Assembly (NCBI RefSeq): GCF_014268505.2
Contig: NZ_JABWQP020000011.1
Span: 118,841 to 182,840 of the forward strand
From: Pseudomonas khorasanensis
Lineage (GTDB): Bacteria; Pseudomonadota; Gammaproteobacteria; Pseudomonadales; Pseudomonadaceae
DNA: 64,000 bases
Direction: 5' to 3'
The stretch's first letter is position 1. The number at the start of each line of letters is the position of its first letter. The position numbers and the translations under genes are program-made. Below, piece by piece: positions 51,701 through 58,634 of this stretch. The notes beneath the pieces were generated by a model that was given only the letters and a program-made list of their open reading frames with translations, was not told the DNA's origin and made no database searches.

Positions 51701-52359
51701 TCCTGCAACAGCTTGTGCGCTTCGCGGGCCTCTTTGGTCTTGTCGAAAGCGCGGCGGCCGAGGCGGGTGTACAGCGCCGTGTCGGTGAGTTTTTCCAGCA
51801 GTTCGCTACGATCGTTATCGTCGGCCTTGAGGAACGCACTGAATTCGCTCTGCGCCAAGAGCACGGCGCGGGTGAACTGTTCGAAGTTCAGGCCCAGCGC
51901 GGCTTCGAGCTGGGTCTTGTATTCGCCTTTCTGGCTGGCGAGCAGTTGATCCTGATCGATATCGCGCAGGCTCTGCCGGCTGGCCTGCAGCTTGCCGGCA
52001 GCCTTCTCACGGGCGCGATTGGCCTCCCAGCGCGCCCGATAGCGCCGGCCATCGACACCGACAAAGTCCACTTCGGCATAGCCTTCTCCGGTGCCACGGC
52101 GCAGCAAGGTGCGCGGGTCGCCCGTGGCGATTTCGCCGTCGGCATCCGGGACTTTGGCATCACGGCCCGTGTTGTTCAGCCTCGGTACGGCGCCGAACAG
52201 CGCCAGGCACAAGGCGTCGAGCAGTGTGCTCTTGCCCGCGCCGGTGGGGCCGGTGATCGCGAACAGGCCGGCGCTGGCGAGCGGCTCGGCAGTGAAATCA
52301 ATCTCGAAAGGCCCAGCCAGCGAGGCAAGGTTCTTCAAACGAATGGCGAGAATTTTCAT
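48718..52359 (-). CDS. sbcC: Exonuclease subunit SbcC
   Basis: 1213 residues of the Rad50/SMC type. Walker A GPTGAGKSTLL near residue 37, very long Gln/Glu/Leu-rich coiled coils, a zinc hook CPVC about residue 610, ABC signature LSGGETFLVSLALALG and Walker B IESLFIDEGFGSLD near the C-terminus. With SbcD it cuts hairpins and processes DNA ends. ATGA overlap with sbcD. The hairpin-cleaving activity is relevant to the many long palindromes in this genome. Confidence 0.94.
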   Translation of the reverse strand: MKILAIRLKNLASLAGPFEIDFTAEPLASAGLFAITGPTGAGKSTLLDALCLALFGAVPRLNNTGRDAKVPDADGEIATGDPRTLLRRGTGEGYAEVDFVGVDGRRYRARWEANRAREKAAGKLQASRQSLRDIDQDQLLASQKGEYKTQLEAALGLNFEQFTRAVLLAQSEFSAFLKADDNDRSELLEKLTDTALYTRLGRRAFDKTKEAREAHKLLQDQATGVTPLAPEARAELDERFNAARQQLKLQQTQLKQLEQQHGWLKDLRLLQDSQQAATEQLHSAQQQWESLAGERVNLTRLEQLGPQRHQFARKTELDALLSPLAAQIAEHTRQQAELTERQTQLEQHLEAAKLALSEAQHKQSASAPLLRQAFDEQSTLARLAKDAAHSAEVKNAAQQARTDGESAIKALLEKHSEVAKRLDDIAAGLEKNAHLAPLSDAWNAYRDRLQQLVLIGNRLNKGQTELASLEQNAARSAEALATQKQQLEVLFKEAGAEPDAVAEQIGILGTLLQDNRKQLRAIEDLSRLWATRQDLDKRSAQLQQRQLDAQQQRERLTQDGVKTKAELTVAEQTLNVTRELLERQRLARSASVEELRAQLQDDQPCPVCGSNEHPYHQPEALLQSLGRHDESEQANAQREVDQLKEKLVELRAEVGGVIAQQKELLQQQEQLAEQQQALAPSLDAHPLAAQLLNQDADKRDAWLGRQNDQLNQSITQDEQRQNALLTLQQDAARLTQQLRQAETAHQQAAQHLSDQQRQLSGDRQRLDEEFSALASLLPGETLEALRAEPAATFMQLDREIAERLAQVDQQKEEQAEQQQRQLTLEKEQDRQQTRVQQAESAEQQFAALTEQQQACQQKLAQLLGEHASAEQWQQQLEQAVEQARHAETTTAQELQSVRTQLVQIAAELKAQQDRLQALESEDKDLTGKITDWRARHPELDDGGLEALLRFDDAQVAELRQRLQTNEKAIEQAKVLLQERDQRLVEHQAQHTGNLDAEQLASALDDLQKQFNLSEQQCAELRAEQAEDQRRQNANQALAQQIADAYAEYQRWARLSALIGSATGDTFRKIAQAYNLDLLVHHANAQLRQLVKRYRLKRGGSMLGLLVMDTEMGDELRSVHSLSGGETFLVSLALALGLASMASSTLKIESLFIDEGFGSLDPESLQLAMDALDGLQAQGRKVAVISHVQEMHERIPVQIQVRRQGNGLSTLEVK

Positions 52360-53600
52360 GGCTGCTCGCCCTCCAATTGCACGTCTTGCAGCAGTTCGGC
52401 GAAGTCCTTGAGCGTCTGTTCATCGACCTCGTTGCCATAGTTGTCGAGCCACGCGCGGCTGAACAGTTCCTGTGGGGTGAGCTGGTCCAGTTCGATCAGC
52501 GTGTTGCCGTCATCGCTGCCATCGGCGCCGCGATTGCCGGCGTACTCGGCGGCGATGCGCACCAGCCGCACGGCTTTGCCTTGCAGCGCGGTCTCCACTT
52601 GATGGCGCAAATCCGGCTGCGGCTCATCAAGGCGCACGCGCACTTCCAGCCACGGCTGGCGCTGGGTTTCGGCGAGCAGGTCGATGTTCGGCAGGTCAGC
52701 CAGTTGCAGCAGAATCTCGGTCAGTGACGCCGGGCCGATGCGCTGCAGATTGACCGAGCGCGGGATCAATTTCGGCTCGACGCTGACCAGGGTTTCACCG
52801 TCCAGAACCACATCGAGAATCTGATGCTGATAACCGATCTCCGAAAACGACAGCGGAATCGGCGAGCCGCTGTAGCGGATGCGTTCTTCGCCGTTGACCT
52901 TCTGCGGCTTGTGTAAATGACCAAGGGCGACATAGCTGATGCTTGGCCCGAACAGGCTGGCGGGCAGGGCTTCGGCATTGCCGATGATCAGGCTGCGCTC
53001 GGAGTCTTCCGACACCGAACCGCCGGCCATGTGCGCGTGGCTGATGGCGATCAACGCCTGCCCGGGCTGGCGCTTGGCATTCGCCGCGGCGATCAGCCAT
53101 TCATGCACCTGACCGATGCCACGCAAATAGTTGTCGCCCAGATGCGCGCCAGTGACTTCCGCCGGGCGCAAAAACGGCAGCGCCAGGCACCACGCGGCAA
53201 CTTCGCCGCTGGCATCGGGCAATGGCAATAACAAGCGTTCGGCATCGAGCTGACCATCGTCCAGCCACAGCACCCGACCCAACGCGTGAGTACGCAAACG
53301 CCGCATCAACGGCGCCGGCAACTCGATCCGCGAACCGGAATCATGATTACCGGCAATCATGACGATGGTCAGCGGCGGCTGCTGCTCATGAGCGCTGACT
53401 ATGAAATCGTAGAGGCGTTCCTGGGCTTTGACCGGCGGATTGACCGTGTCGAAGATGTCCCCGGCAATCAGCAGCACATCCGGCTGCGCCAATTGCAACT
53501 GGCGCAGCAGCCATTCGAGAAAACACGCGTGCTCGAAATCGCGCTCCTGGCCGTGCAGGTTTTGCCCAAGGTGCCAGTCGGAGGTGTGGAACAGACGCAA
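52356..53600 (-). CDS. sbcD: Exonuclease subunit SbcD
   Basis: 414 residues starting at a TTG (53600), 7 bases after GGAG, giving LFHTSDWHLGQ at the N-terminus as expected. Metallophosphoesterase motifs DWHLG, AGDIFD, GNHDSGSR and later HAHMAGG/ALGHLHKPQ are intact. Nuclease partner of SbcC. Mre11-type enzyme. Confidence 0.93.
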   Translation of the reverse strand: MRLFHTSDWHLGQNLHGQERDFEHACFLEWLLRQLQLAQPDVLLIAGDIFDTVNPPVKAQERLYDFIVSAHEQQPPLTIVMIAGNHDSGSRIELPAPLMRRLRTHALGRVLWLDDGQLDAERLLLPLPDASGEVAAWCLALPFLRPAEVTGAHLGDNYLRGIGQVHEWLIAAANAKRQPGQALIAISHAHMAGGSVSEDSERSLIIGNAEALPASLFGPSISYVALGHLHKPQKVNGEERIRYSGSPIPLSFSEIGYQHQILDVVLDGETLVSVEPKLIPRSVNLQRIGPASLTEILLQLADLPNIDLLAETQRQPWLEVRVRLDEPQPDLRHQVETALQGKAVRLVRIAAEYAGNRGADGSDDGNTLIELDQLTPQELFSRAWLDNYGNEVDEQTLKDFAELLQDVQLEGEQP

Positions 53601-53867
53601 GGTGGACTCCGCTACAGAAAAGAGGTGATGGCCGCAGATGAAATGAGGGCGGCGAAAGAGGGGAGAGTTTACAGATTATTGCGCCGGTGGGGCTTGTCCC
53701 AGCGGAACGCCGCAGGGCATTTCGACGATTCGCTCGTTGACGCCCATACAGCGGCTACCTAATATCGAGCCATCGTATTGATATCATTTCAGTCGCAAGC
53801 GTTACGTCCAGTCTTCAGCGTTATTCGATAAAGCTGACGCCGGAAGATCGAGTGGGGAGCCAATGTA

Positions 53868-54344
53868 ATGCAAGTGATCAACTCTATACCCTTGGTTATC
53901 GACACAGAACCCTTCGACACATGGAAGCAGCAGTGGTCGAATCAGGAAGGCCTGGATATTCATTCGTATATCAACGACCAATGCCACCCGGAACAGATAT
54001 TGATATTTTCCACGTTGCTGTTCCCGACGTTCATCGTGTCTGAGGGAGGCATCTTCCTCGAGCGGAATTTTTCACATGAAGCGTTCGCGCGCTGCGTGAA
54101 CCTGGCCGCTGGCGACATGGCGGAGGTTGAGCGGCTTATGAATTATGTGAAGATTTATGAAGTTTTTGGCCAATACGGAAATGGTGTATCGCCCAGAATA
54201 TTTCTTCAGGTGTGCGAGATGATCGGGTTTGCCTGGCGAATGGTGTTGAAGGAGAAATTCCCGGACACGTTATTCACTGTCGAGGTGTCGAACTCGGATG
54301 AGAATTACGGACCGGTGGTTACGTTTTATCAGGTGAAACAATGA
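53868..54344 (+). CDS. Immunity-like protein of the island, unrecognised (gene 1)
   Basis: 158 residues, RBS GGGGAG. Acidic, soluble, aromatic-rich (SYINDQCHPEQILIFSTLLF, VKIYEVFGQYGNGVSPRIFL). No enzyme or membrane motif. It resembles the size and composition of immunity proteins of polymorphic toxin systems and stands first in a row of such genes on the plus strand. The 267-base gap upstream (53601-53867) shows nothing else. Confidence 0.6.
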   Translation: MQVINSIPLVIDTEPFDTWKQQWSNQEGLDIHSYINDQCHPEQILIFSTLLFPTFIVSEGGIFLERNFSHEAFARCVNLAAGDMAEVERLMNYVKIYEVFGQYGNGVSPRIFLQVCEMIGFAWRMVLKEKFPDTLFTVEVSNSDENYGPVVTFYQVKQ

Positions 54345-54448
54345 TTGACACCTTCCCAACGCTCGCTGATAAAAGATTTTTTTCTTAATGTACCCGCCTC
54401 AAGAGCGCGGGCGAGCTTTTACATTTCTTGAGTTGAGCCACCAATACA

Positions 54449-54703
54449 ATGCCTAAATTTTCCTGTGTCTGCGGTCAGATAATCAATTTGTCTCATGGTA
54501 CGTCCGAGTCAGAATATTCGATGGTTGCCGAGCGAAAGATAGATGAGCTGGGTGCTGCCTTGGCAGATCGTTGGTTGTCTGAGGAAGAGTTCTATCAACA
54601 GATAGGTGCGGGTGCTACTACTGTTTATCGCTGCAATAAATGCGAACGACTACATATTGATCAGGGTGGCGGAAACTTTTCTTCCTATATCAAGCAGCTA
54701 TGA
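54449..54703 (+). CDS. Small zinc-ribbon-like protein of the island (gene 2)
   Basis: 84 residues with two cysteine pairs, CVC near residue 6 and CNKC near residue 66, suggesting a zinc ribbon; the rest is acidic and helical (VAERKIDELGAALADRWLSE). The stop overlaps an upstream in-frame ATG of the next gene (54700). Function unknown; likely another immunity-locus member. Confidence 0.6.
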   Translation: MPKFSCVCGQIINLSHGTSESEYSMVAERKIDELGAALADRWLSEEEFYQQIGAGATTVYRCNKCERLHIDQGGGNFSSYIKQL

Positions 54704-54768
54704 TAGAGCGCGCCACATGCTTTCGAGTAAGAGTGGGAACTGGATTGTTCGCCAGCAAGAGGCTTCAA

Positions 54769-55209
54769 ATGGACTTTTCAATTGCGGAGTACGGAGCGGT
54801 CGGCCCTTTGAATGGAAAGTTGTCCAGAGGTCAAGTGCGCGACATTCTTGGAGCCGGTTTCGAAGTGTTCTGGAAAACAACTGACTCCTTGAATACTACC
54901 GATGCTTATATTCAGCTCGATCTTCATGTCTACTACGACGAGCGAGATATAGTTAAAGGGGTAGAGTTTTTCGAAAGAAGCACGGTGTCCTGGAACGGCC
55001 ACAAGCTGGTAGGCGAAACATCCACGGACGTGTTGGCTTTGTTTCGTCGCCACGGTATTGACCCCGTCATTGACGATGACGGATTTGAAGTCGGTGAGTT
55101 GGGTATGGGGTTCTATGTTGACGATGACGACGACTTGATCACCACTTTATATATCAATCTGCGTCGCGAAAACTCATTCAATGGTGTCGTGCCCTTGCAG
55201 GAGGCATAG
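54769..55209 (+). CDS. Immunity-like protein of the island (gene 3)
   Basis: 146 residues from ATG 54769 with AGAGG just upstream (MDFSIAEYGAVGPLNGKLSR); the frame also allows 54700, where ATG overlaps the previous stop. Acidic, with DDDGFEVGELGMGFYVDDDD. Beta-rich small domain typical of immunity proteins; no family named with confidence. Confidence 0.6.
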   Translation: MDFSIAEYGAVGPLNGKLSRGQVRDILGAGFEVFWKTTDSLNTTDAYIQLDLHVYYDERDIVKGVEFFERSTVSWNGHKLVGETSTDVLALFRRHGIDPVIDDDGFEVGELGMGFYVDDDDDLITTLYINLRRENSFNGVVPLQEA

Positions 55210-55445
55210 ATGATCATCTGCCCAAGATGTCAGCTGGATTACATAGTCTGTGCCCATGTCAAGGCCACTGGGAAAGAGTTATTCATGTGCCCAGAGGCGA
55301 CGCTATCTGGTTTTCAATTGGGGCGATCGTCGTTGCGCCTTTTCTGGATTTTGGGACTTATATGGAAAGCATAGGCTTGTCGATGCTATGGGGCGAGTTG
55401 GACATTGTTTCCGGTTCAGAAGACTCAAGAAATGACAGTGTATGA
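55210..55445 (+). pseudogene. Zinc-ribbon small protein broken by a one-base deletion
   Basis: From the ATG at 55210 the frame reads MIICPRCQLDYIVCAHVKAT...ELFMCPE and then shifts to a short, non-family ending (tag after 48 codons). In the neighbouring frame, from 55299, DAIWFSIGAIVVAPFLDFG...SMLWGELD continues. One missing base between 55296 and 55297 (a T making TGC) restores CPECDAIWF, a normal double-CxxC ribbon. So it is a frameshifted gene or a sequencing error. Confidence 0.75.
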
Positions 55446-55468
55446 TCCGGCAATGAAGTGAGGTTGTT

Positions 55469-55831
55469 ATGAAGGAGTTGTTCGGCCAGCCATACCGCCA
55501 GTCAGACCCTTATTGGATTGTCAAAGGGTATTTTGACAGGATGTATGATGATGGCCGTTTCATCGAGGCGGCCGTCTATATTGTGAGGCGTTGGGGGTTC
55601 AGTGTTGATGGAGCATACTGTAACTTCCCTGATGTAAATAGCTCATTTGAAGAGGGCCATTTCGAAGGAGTGGAGTTTTCTTATGGGTATCCCTCTAGCG
55701 ATGCAGACACAATTGTTGTCAGTGAAGAGGTTTGCATGGAATACCTTCGGCTAGCTTGTGATAAACACCTTCAGCGCCATCCTGAAAGTAAGGCTGAAGT
55801 AGATGTTCTCTTAAGTGGGAGCTATATCTGA
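55469..55831 (+). CDS. CdiI-like (ribonuclease toxin) immunity protein
   Basis: 120 residues: MKELFGQPYRQSDPYWIVKG, YFDRMYDDGRFIEAAVYIVR, then EGVEFSYGYPSSDADTIVVS. I recognise this as like the CDI/ribonuclease-toxin immunity proteins of pseudomonads. It neutralises the toxin tip of a CdiA/Rhs protein; no such toxin gene is in this window, so it is an orphan. RBS GAGG. Confidence 0.65.
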   Translation: MKELFGQPYRQSDPYWIVKGYFDRMYDDGRFIEAAVYIVRRWGFSVDGAYCNFPDVNSSFEEGHFEGVEFSYGYPSSDADTIVVSEEVCMEYLRLACDKHLQRHPESKAEVDVLLSGSYI

Positions 55832-55895
55832 TAAGTAGAAGTGTTCCATTTGTCTAGCGCAGCCAAAAGATCTCCGATCAAGAGAAAGTTGAAAG

Positions 55896-56237
55896 ATGAA
55901 TGATTTCGAGTCAGTAAAGAAACTGATTATCCAGTTGGTTAAAGATAAAGCCGGTAATTTTGATGGTGACAGTTGGGAAGCTGATTACAAGCTGAACTGG
56001 GAAGCTGAGTTGGCGGAAAGGCTAGCAAGCACTTTCTACAATATGGCCAGAGCGGCATCCGCCAAAGAAAATACAGATGATGTCATGTTGAAAGCCGCGT
56101 TGCTGAATTCACGAACGGACTTCATGGATCTCGCAAATTTTTTCAGGGATATTTTCGACGATTTGGATGCACTGCTGCGCAAGCCAGTCTGGCCGGATAT
56201 TCCAGAAGGATTTGATTATCAGGGCTACCACCAGTGA
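55896..56237 (+). CDS. Immunity-like protein of the island, helical (gene 6)
   Basis: 113 residues, mostly helical and acidic (MNDFESVKKLIIQLVKDKAG, LLNSRTDFMDLANFFRDIFD). AT-rich codons compared with neighbours. No family known to me. Confidence 0.55.
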   Translation: MNDFESVKKLIIQLVKDKAGNFDGDSWEADYKLNWEAELAERLASTFYNMARAASAKENTDDVMLKAALLNSRTDFMDLANFFRDIFDDLDALLRKPVWPDIPEGFDYQGYHQ

Positions 56238-56298
56238 GTTATCCATAGGTGCAGAATGCGACGACATCGGGTCTCTAGTACGGGGCGCGGGTCAGGCT

Positions 56299-56336
56299 AA
56301 AAGGGGACAGATTTATTTTAGGAAATAAATCTGTCC
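56299..56336. repeat. GGGGACAGATTTATTT palindrome
   Basis: GGGGACAGATTTATTTTAGG then AAATAAATCTGTCC: one long hairpin. This motif is common next to transposases in gammaproteobacteria; no transposase is seen here. It marks the upstream limit of the broken paralogue that follows. Confidence 0.75.
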
Positions 56337-56371
56337 AATTTTTTGCTTCCTGATAACAGAGGTTACGTAGT

Positions 56372-56572
56372 GGGCAATGCCACAAGAGATGGGCTCGATA
56401 TCAACAAGATGGTGTTGAGAGATGGGATGCCGAAACAGATTTCAATAATTCAAAAATCTACATGCTCGTGGAGAAGCTGCACGAAAATGCAGCTGTAAGG
56501 GGCGAACCATGGAAATCCTTCGTGCTCTCGTATCGCGATGGCGAACAAGTGCGAACGAAATTTGGTTATTGA
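56372..56572 (+). pseudogene. C-terminal fragment of an immunity-gene paralogue
   Basis: In the frame ending at TGA 56570-56572 the sequence reads DGVERWDAETDFNNSKIYML then LHENAAVRGEPWKSFVLSYR and DGEQVRTKFGY. The end is nearly the same as the C-terminus of the next gene (RGEPWKSFVLSYREGEQVKT). Stops occur in frame upstream near 56351-56356, and no start or N-terminus remains. It is a duplicated remnant. Confidence 0.75.
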
Positions 56573-56597
56573 ACCACGGGGCGTCGAACGGACAGGC

Positions 56598-56900
56598 ATG
56601 GTCATCGAAGATCTAGAAGTCATTAAAAGCATTTTCCGAATCGTTCATGGCGGCATCGTCCACGGCTACGACTCTTTTCGTTACGAGATCGAAATGGGAC
56701 AAGGGTTTATGGAGGCCGAGTTGACCGTCGAAAAAAACGGCATTGAAGTGACGGATGCCGAGATCGATTTTGATATTTCTGATGTGTATTTTCTGGCAAA
56801 AGAACTAAAAGCCAACGCCGTGCAACGTGGAGAGCCTTGGAAGTCATTCGTCTTGTCATATCGCGAAGGCGAACAAGTCAAAACGAAATTCGAGTATTGA
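56598..56900 (+). CDS. Immunity-like protein (possibly YezG/DUF600 type)
   Basis: 100 residues from the ATG at 56598 (MVIEDLEVIKSIFRIVHGGI). The upstream ATG at 56538 falls within the remnant of the paralogue and is less likely. The PWKSFVLSY...F-Y ending recalls the YezG-type immunity family; this is a weak recollection. Its N-terminus may also be short compared with its family, so it could itself be a cut copy. Confidence 0.5.
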   Translation: MVIEDLEVIKSIFRIVHGGIVHGYDSFRYEIEMGQGFMEAELTVEKNGIEVTDAEIDFDISDVYFLAKELKANAVQRGEPWKSFVLSYREGEQVKTKFEY

Positions 56901-56916
56901 TCCCCGACTTTCAGAT

Positions 56917-56999
56917 CAAACGATCGCAGCCTTCGGCAGCCCCCTACACAATCCGTAGGGCCTGCCGAAGGCTCGGGCCGCGATCGGACGATCTTGTGC
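56917..56999. repeat. GGAGCTGCCGAAGG-type palindrome (variant)
   Basis: GATCGCAGCCTTCGGCAGCC on the left and GGCCTGCCGAAGGCTCGGGC on the right with an inner TACACAATCCGTAGG; variant of the 47049-47130 family. It closes the island on the Bat side, next to the batD-like stop. Confidence 0.75.
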
Positions 57000-57002
57000 T
57001 TT

Positions 57003-58634
57003 TCACTTCGGATAAAGCGGCGGTAATCCACTCTCACTCACCGGATCCTGTATGCGCTCGGCGGCGGGAATAGTACGAATTGCCCGCCACAAATCCTCAC
57101 CCTGCCAATGTTGCCCCGTCTCGCTGTACAGCGCGCCGTTCAACCCGTCCAACGCATCCGATAACGGCACAAACCGCGCGGCCATGTCCGCCAGTGTCTC
57201 CGGCTGCTGCCGCGCCCAGGCGTCCAGTGCCTGGCGGGTGGCGTGGGGGTCGTTGGCCTGGCTGGCGCGTTTGATGTCGTCGAGTAGGGTGCGCGGGCTC
57301 GGGCCGGTCTGGGCGGCGCGGTGGATTGCCGGTTGCCAGCGCGCGCGCCACCAGAGGCCGAAGCCGAGCAGGGTGGTGCAGGCGAGGATCAGGGTGCTGA
57401 GTTTCCACCACCACAGAGTGTCGTTGTCGGCTGTGCTGGGTTGCAGGGTGCCGGCGGGGGTATCGATTTGCAGGCTGGGGTTGTTCGCCACTTGCAGGGT
57501 GCGCGCGGGCAGGCTGCTGTGTTCGAGGTGATCTTCGAAGGTGTTCCACCAGACCACGTCGACGGTCGGCAGGTCGATCGCGCCGCTGCGGCTTGGCACC
57601 AGGGCTTCGCGTTCCTCGCGGCTGCCGATGATGCCGCGATCGCTGCTCTGGTTGCTCAGCACCGGTTGGTCGGGGTAGCGGCGCAGGCCGTTGACGTCGG
57701 TGGCGGGCAGGGCAGGGAGTTGCGAACTGGCGAGGCCTTCGACTTTCAGGGTCAGGCTGCGAGTCAGGGAATCGCCGACTTGAGTGTGATCCGGCTCAGG
57801 GCTCCAGCTTTCGCTCAGAGTGAGGCTGCGCGCCGGTAGCCAAGGTGCATCGACCGGATAGGTCAGCGGTTTGGGTTTGACCGTCAGCGGAATTGACGAA
57901 GAGCTGACGCGCATCAATTTACCGGGCTTGGGCCCCGAGGCGTCTGGTGATGGTGCCGTATCGACCAACGTAGCGCTGAAAGTCTGCGGCGCGATGGTCA
58001 GCAAACCGCTGTGTTGCGGGTAGATCGCATAGCGCATCTCGATCACGCCGTGACGCACGCCATTGATGTCTTTCTCGTAAGTGCGCGTGTCGCCGAGCTG
58101 TTCAATGCGCGCATCGGTGATGTGCAACGGGCTCAGGCTGCTGTCGTCGTACAGCGATACCGAATGGTAGATGCGCAGGGTCAGGATGGCCTGGGCCTGC
58201 ACATAGACGCTGGTCTGATCGAGGCTGGCTTCGATGAACACCGGATCGAGGCCGTTGTTGTCTTCGCGGTTATCGCTGGCGATCACTTGCACGGTGATCG
58301 GCTCGCTCTGCGCTTCGCCCAGTTGCAGCGACGGAATTACCACGCTGCCGTTTTCTTTCGGCAACAGGGTGATGATCCAGCGCGTGGTGGCGCGGTTGTC
58401 GCCGTTGAGAGTGTTCAACTGGTTGACCTGGCGCGTGCCGCGCACTTCGAACAGCGGCTCCAGTGCCGACAGGTCGGGCTTGCCGAACTGGGTGACGTCG
58501 TCCGTTTCGAGGATGAGCTCGACCGTCTCGCCGGAGTTCAGGCGACTGCGATCCACGCTGGCCGTCAGCTCGGCCGCCTCAGCGGAGGCCGTGCAGATCA
58601 GCAGGGGCAGCAAGAGAGCGGTGAAGCGGGTCAT
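57003..58634 (-). CDS. BatD-like exported protein
   Basis: 543 residues, signal peptide MTRFTALLLPLLICTASAEA, then several beta-sandwich (DUF11-like) repeats (ELTASVDRSRLNSGETVELI is the first), one TM helix near residue 420 (LSTLILACTTLLGFGLWW) and a cytoplasmic tail. Last gene of the Bat operon; start overlaps the VWA-TPR stop (ATGA, 58631-58634). Bat proteins are linked to oxidative or envelope stress tolerance; the mechanism is unknown. Confidence 0.87.
   Translation of the reverse strand: MTRFTALLLPLLICTASAEAAELTASVDRSRLNSGETVELILETDDVTQFGKPDLSALEPLFEVRGTRQVNQLNTLNGDNRATTRWIITLLPKENGSVVIPSLQLGEAQSEPITVQVIASDNREDNNGLDPVFIEASLDQTSVYVQAQAILTLRIYHSVSLYDDSSLSPLHITDARIEQLGDTRTYEKDINGVRHGVIEMRYAIYPQHSGLLTIAPQTFSATLVDTAPSPDASGPKPGKLMRVSSSSIPLTVKPKPLTYPVDAPWLPARSLTLSESWSPEPDHTQVGDSLTRSLTLKVEGLASSQLPALPATDVNGLRRYPDQPVLSNQSSDRGIIGSREEREALVPSRSGAIDLPTVDVVWWNTFEDHLEHSSLPARTLQVANNPSLQIDTPAGTLQPSTADNDTLWWWKLSTLILACTTLLGFGLWWRARWQPAIHRAAQTGPSPRTLLDDIKRASQANDPHATRQALDAWARQQPETLADMAARFVPLSDALDGLNGALYSETGQHWQGEDLWRAIRTIPAAERIQDPVSESGLPPLYPK

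Noticed and set aside
49315..52440. Very long plus-strand open frame (over 1000 codons) opposite sbcC
   Set aside because: It is the mirror of the sbcC gene: leucine-rich nonsense protein, no motif, while the minus strand has full Walker and zinc-hook motifs.
56299..56336. Intact transposon at the GGGGACAGATTTATTT hairpin
   Set aside because: No transposase frame or second matching copy is found near; only a lone palindrome remains.
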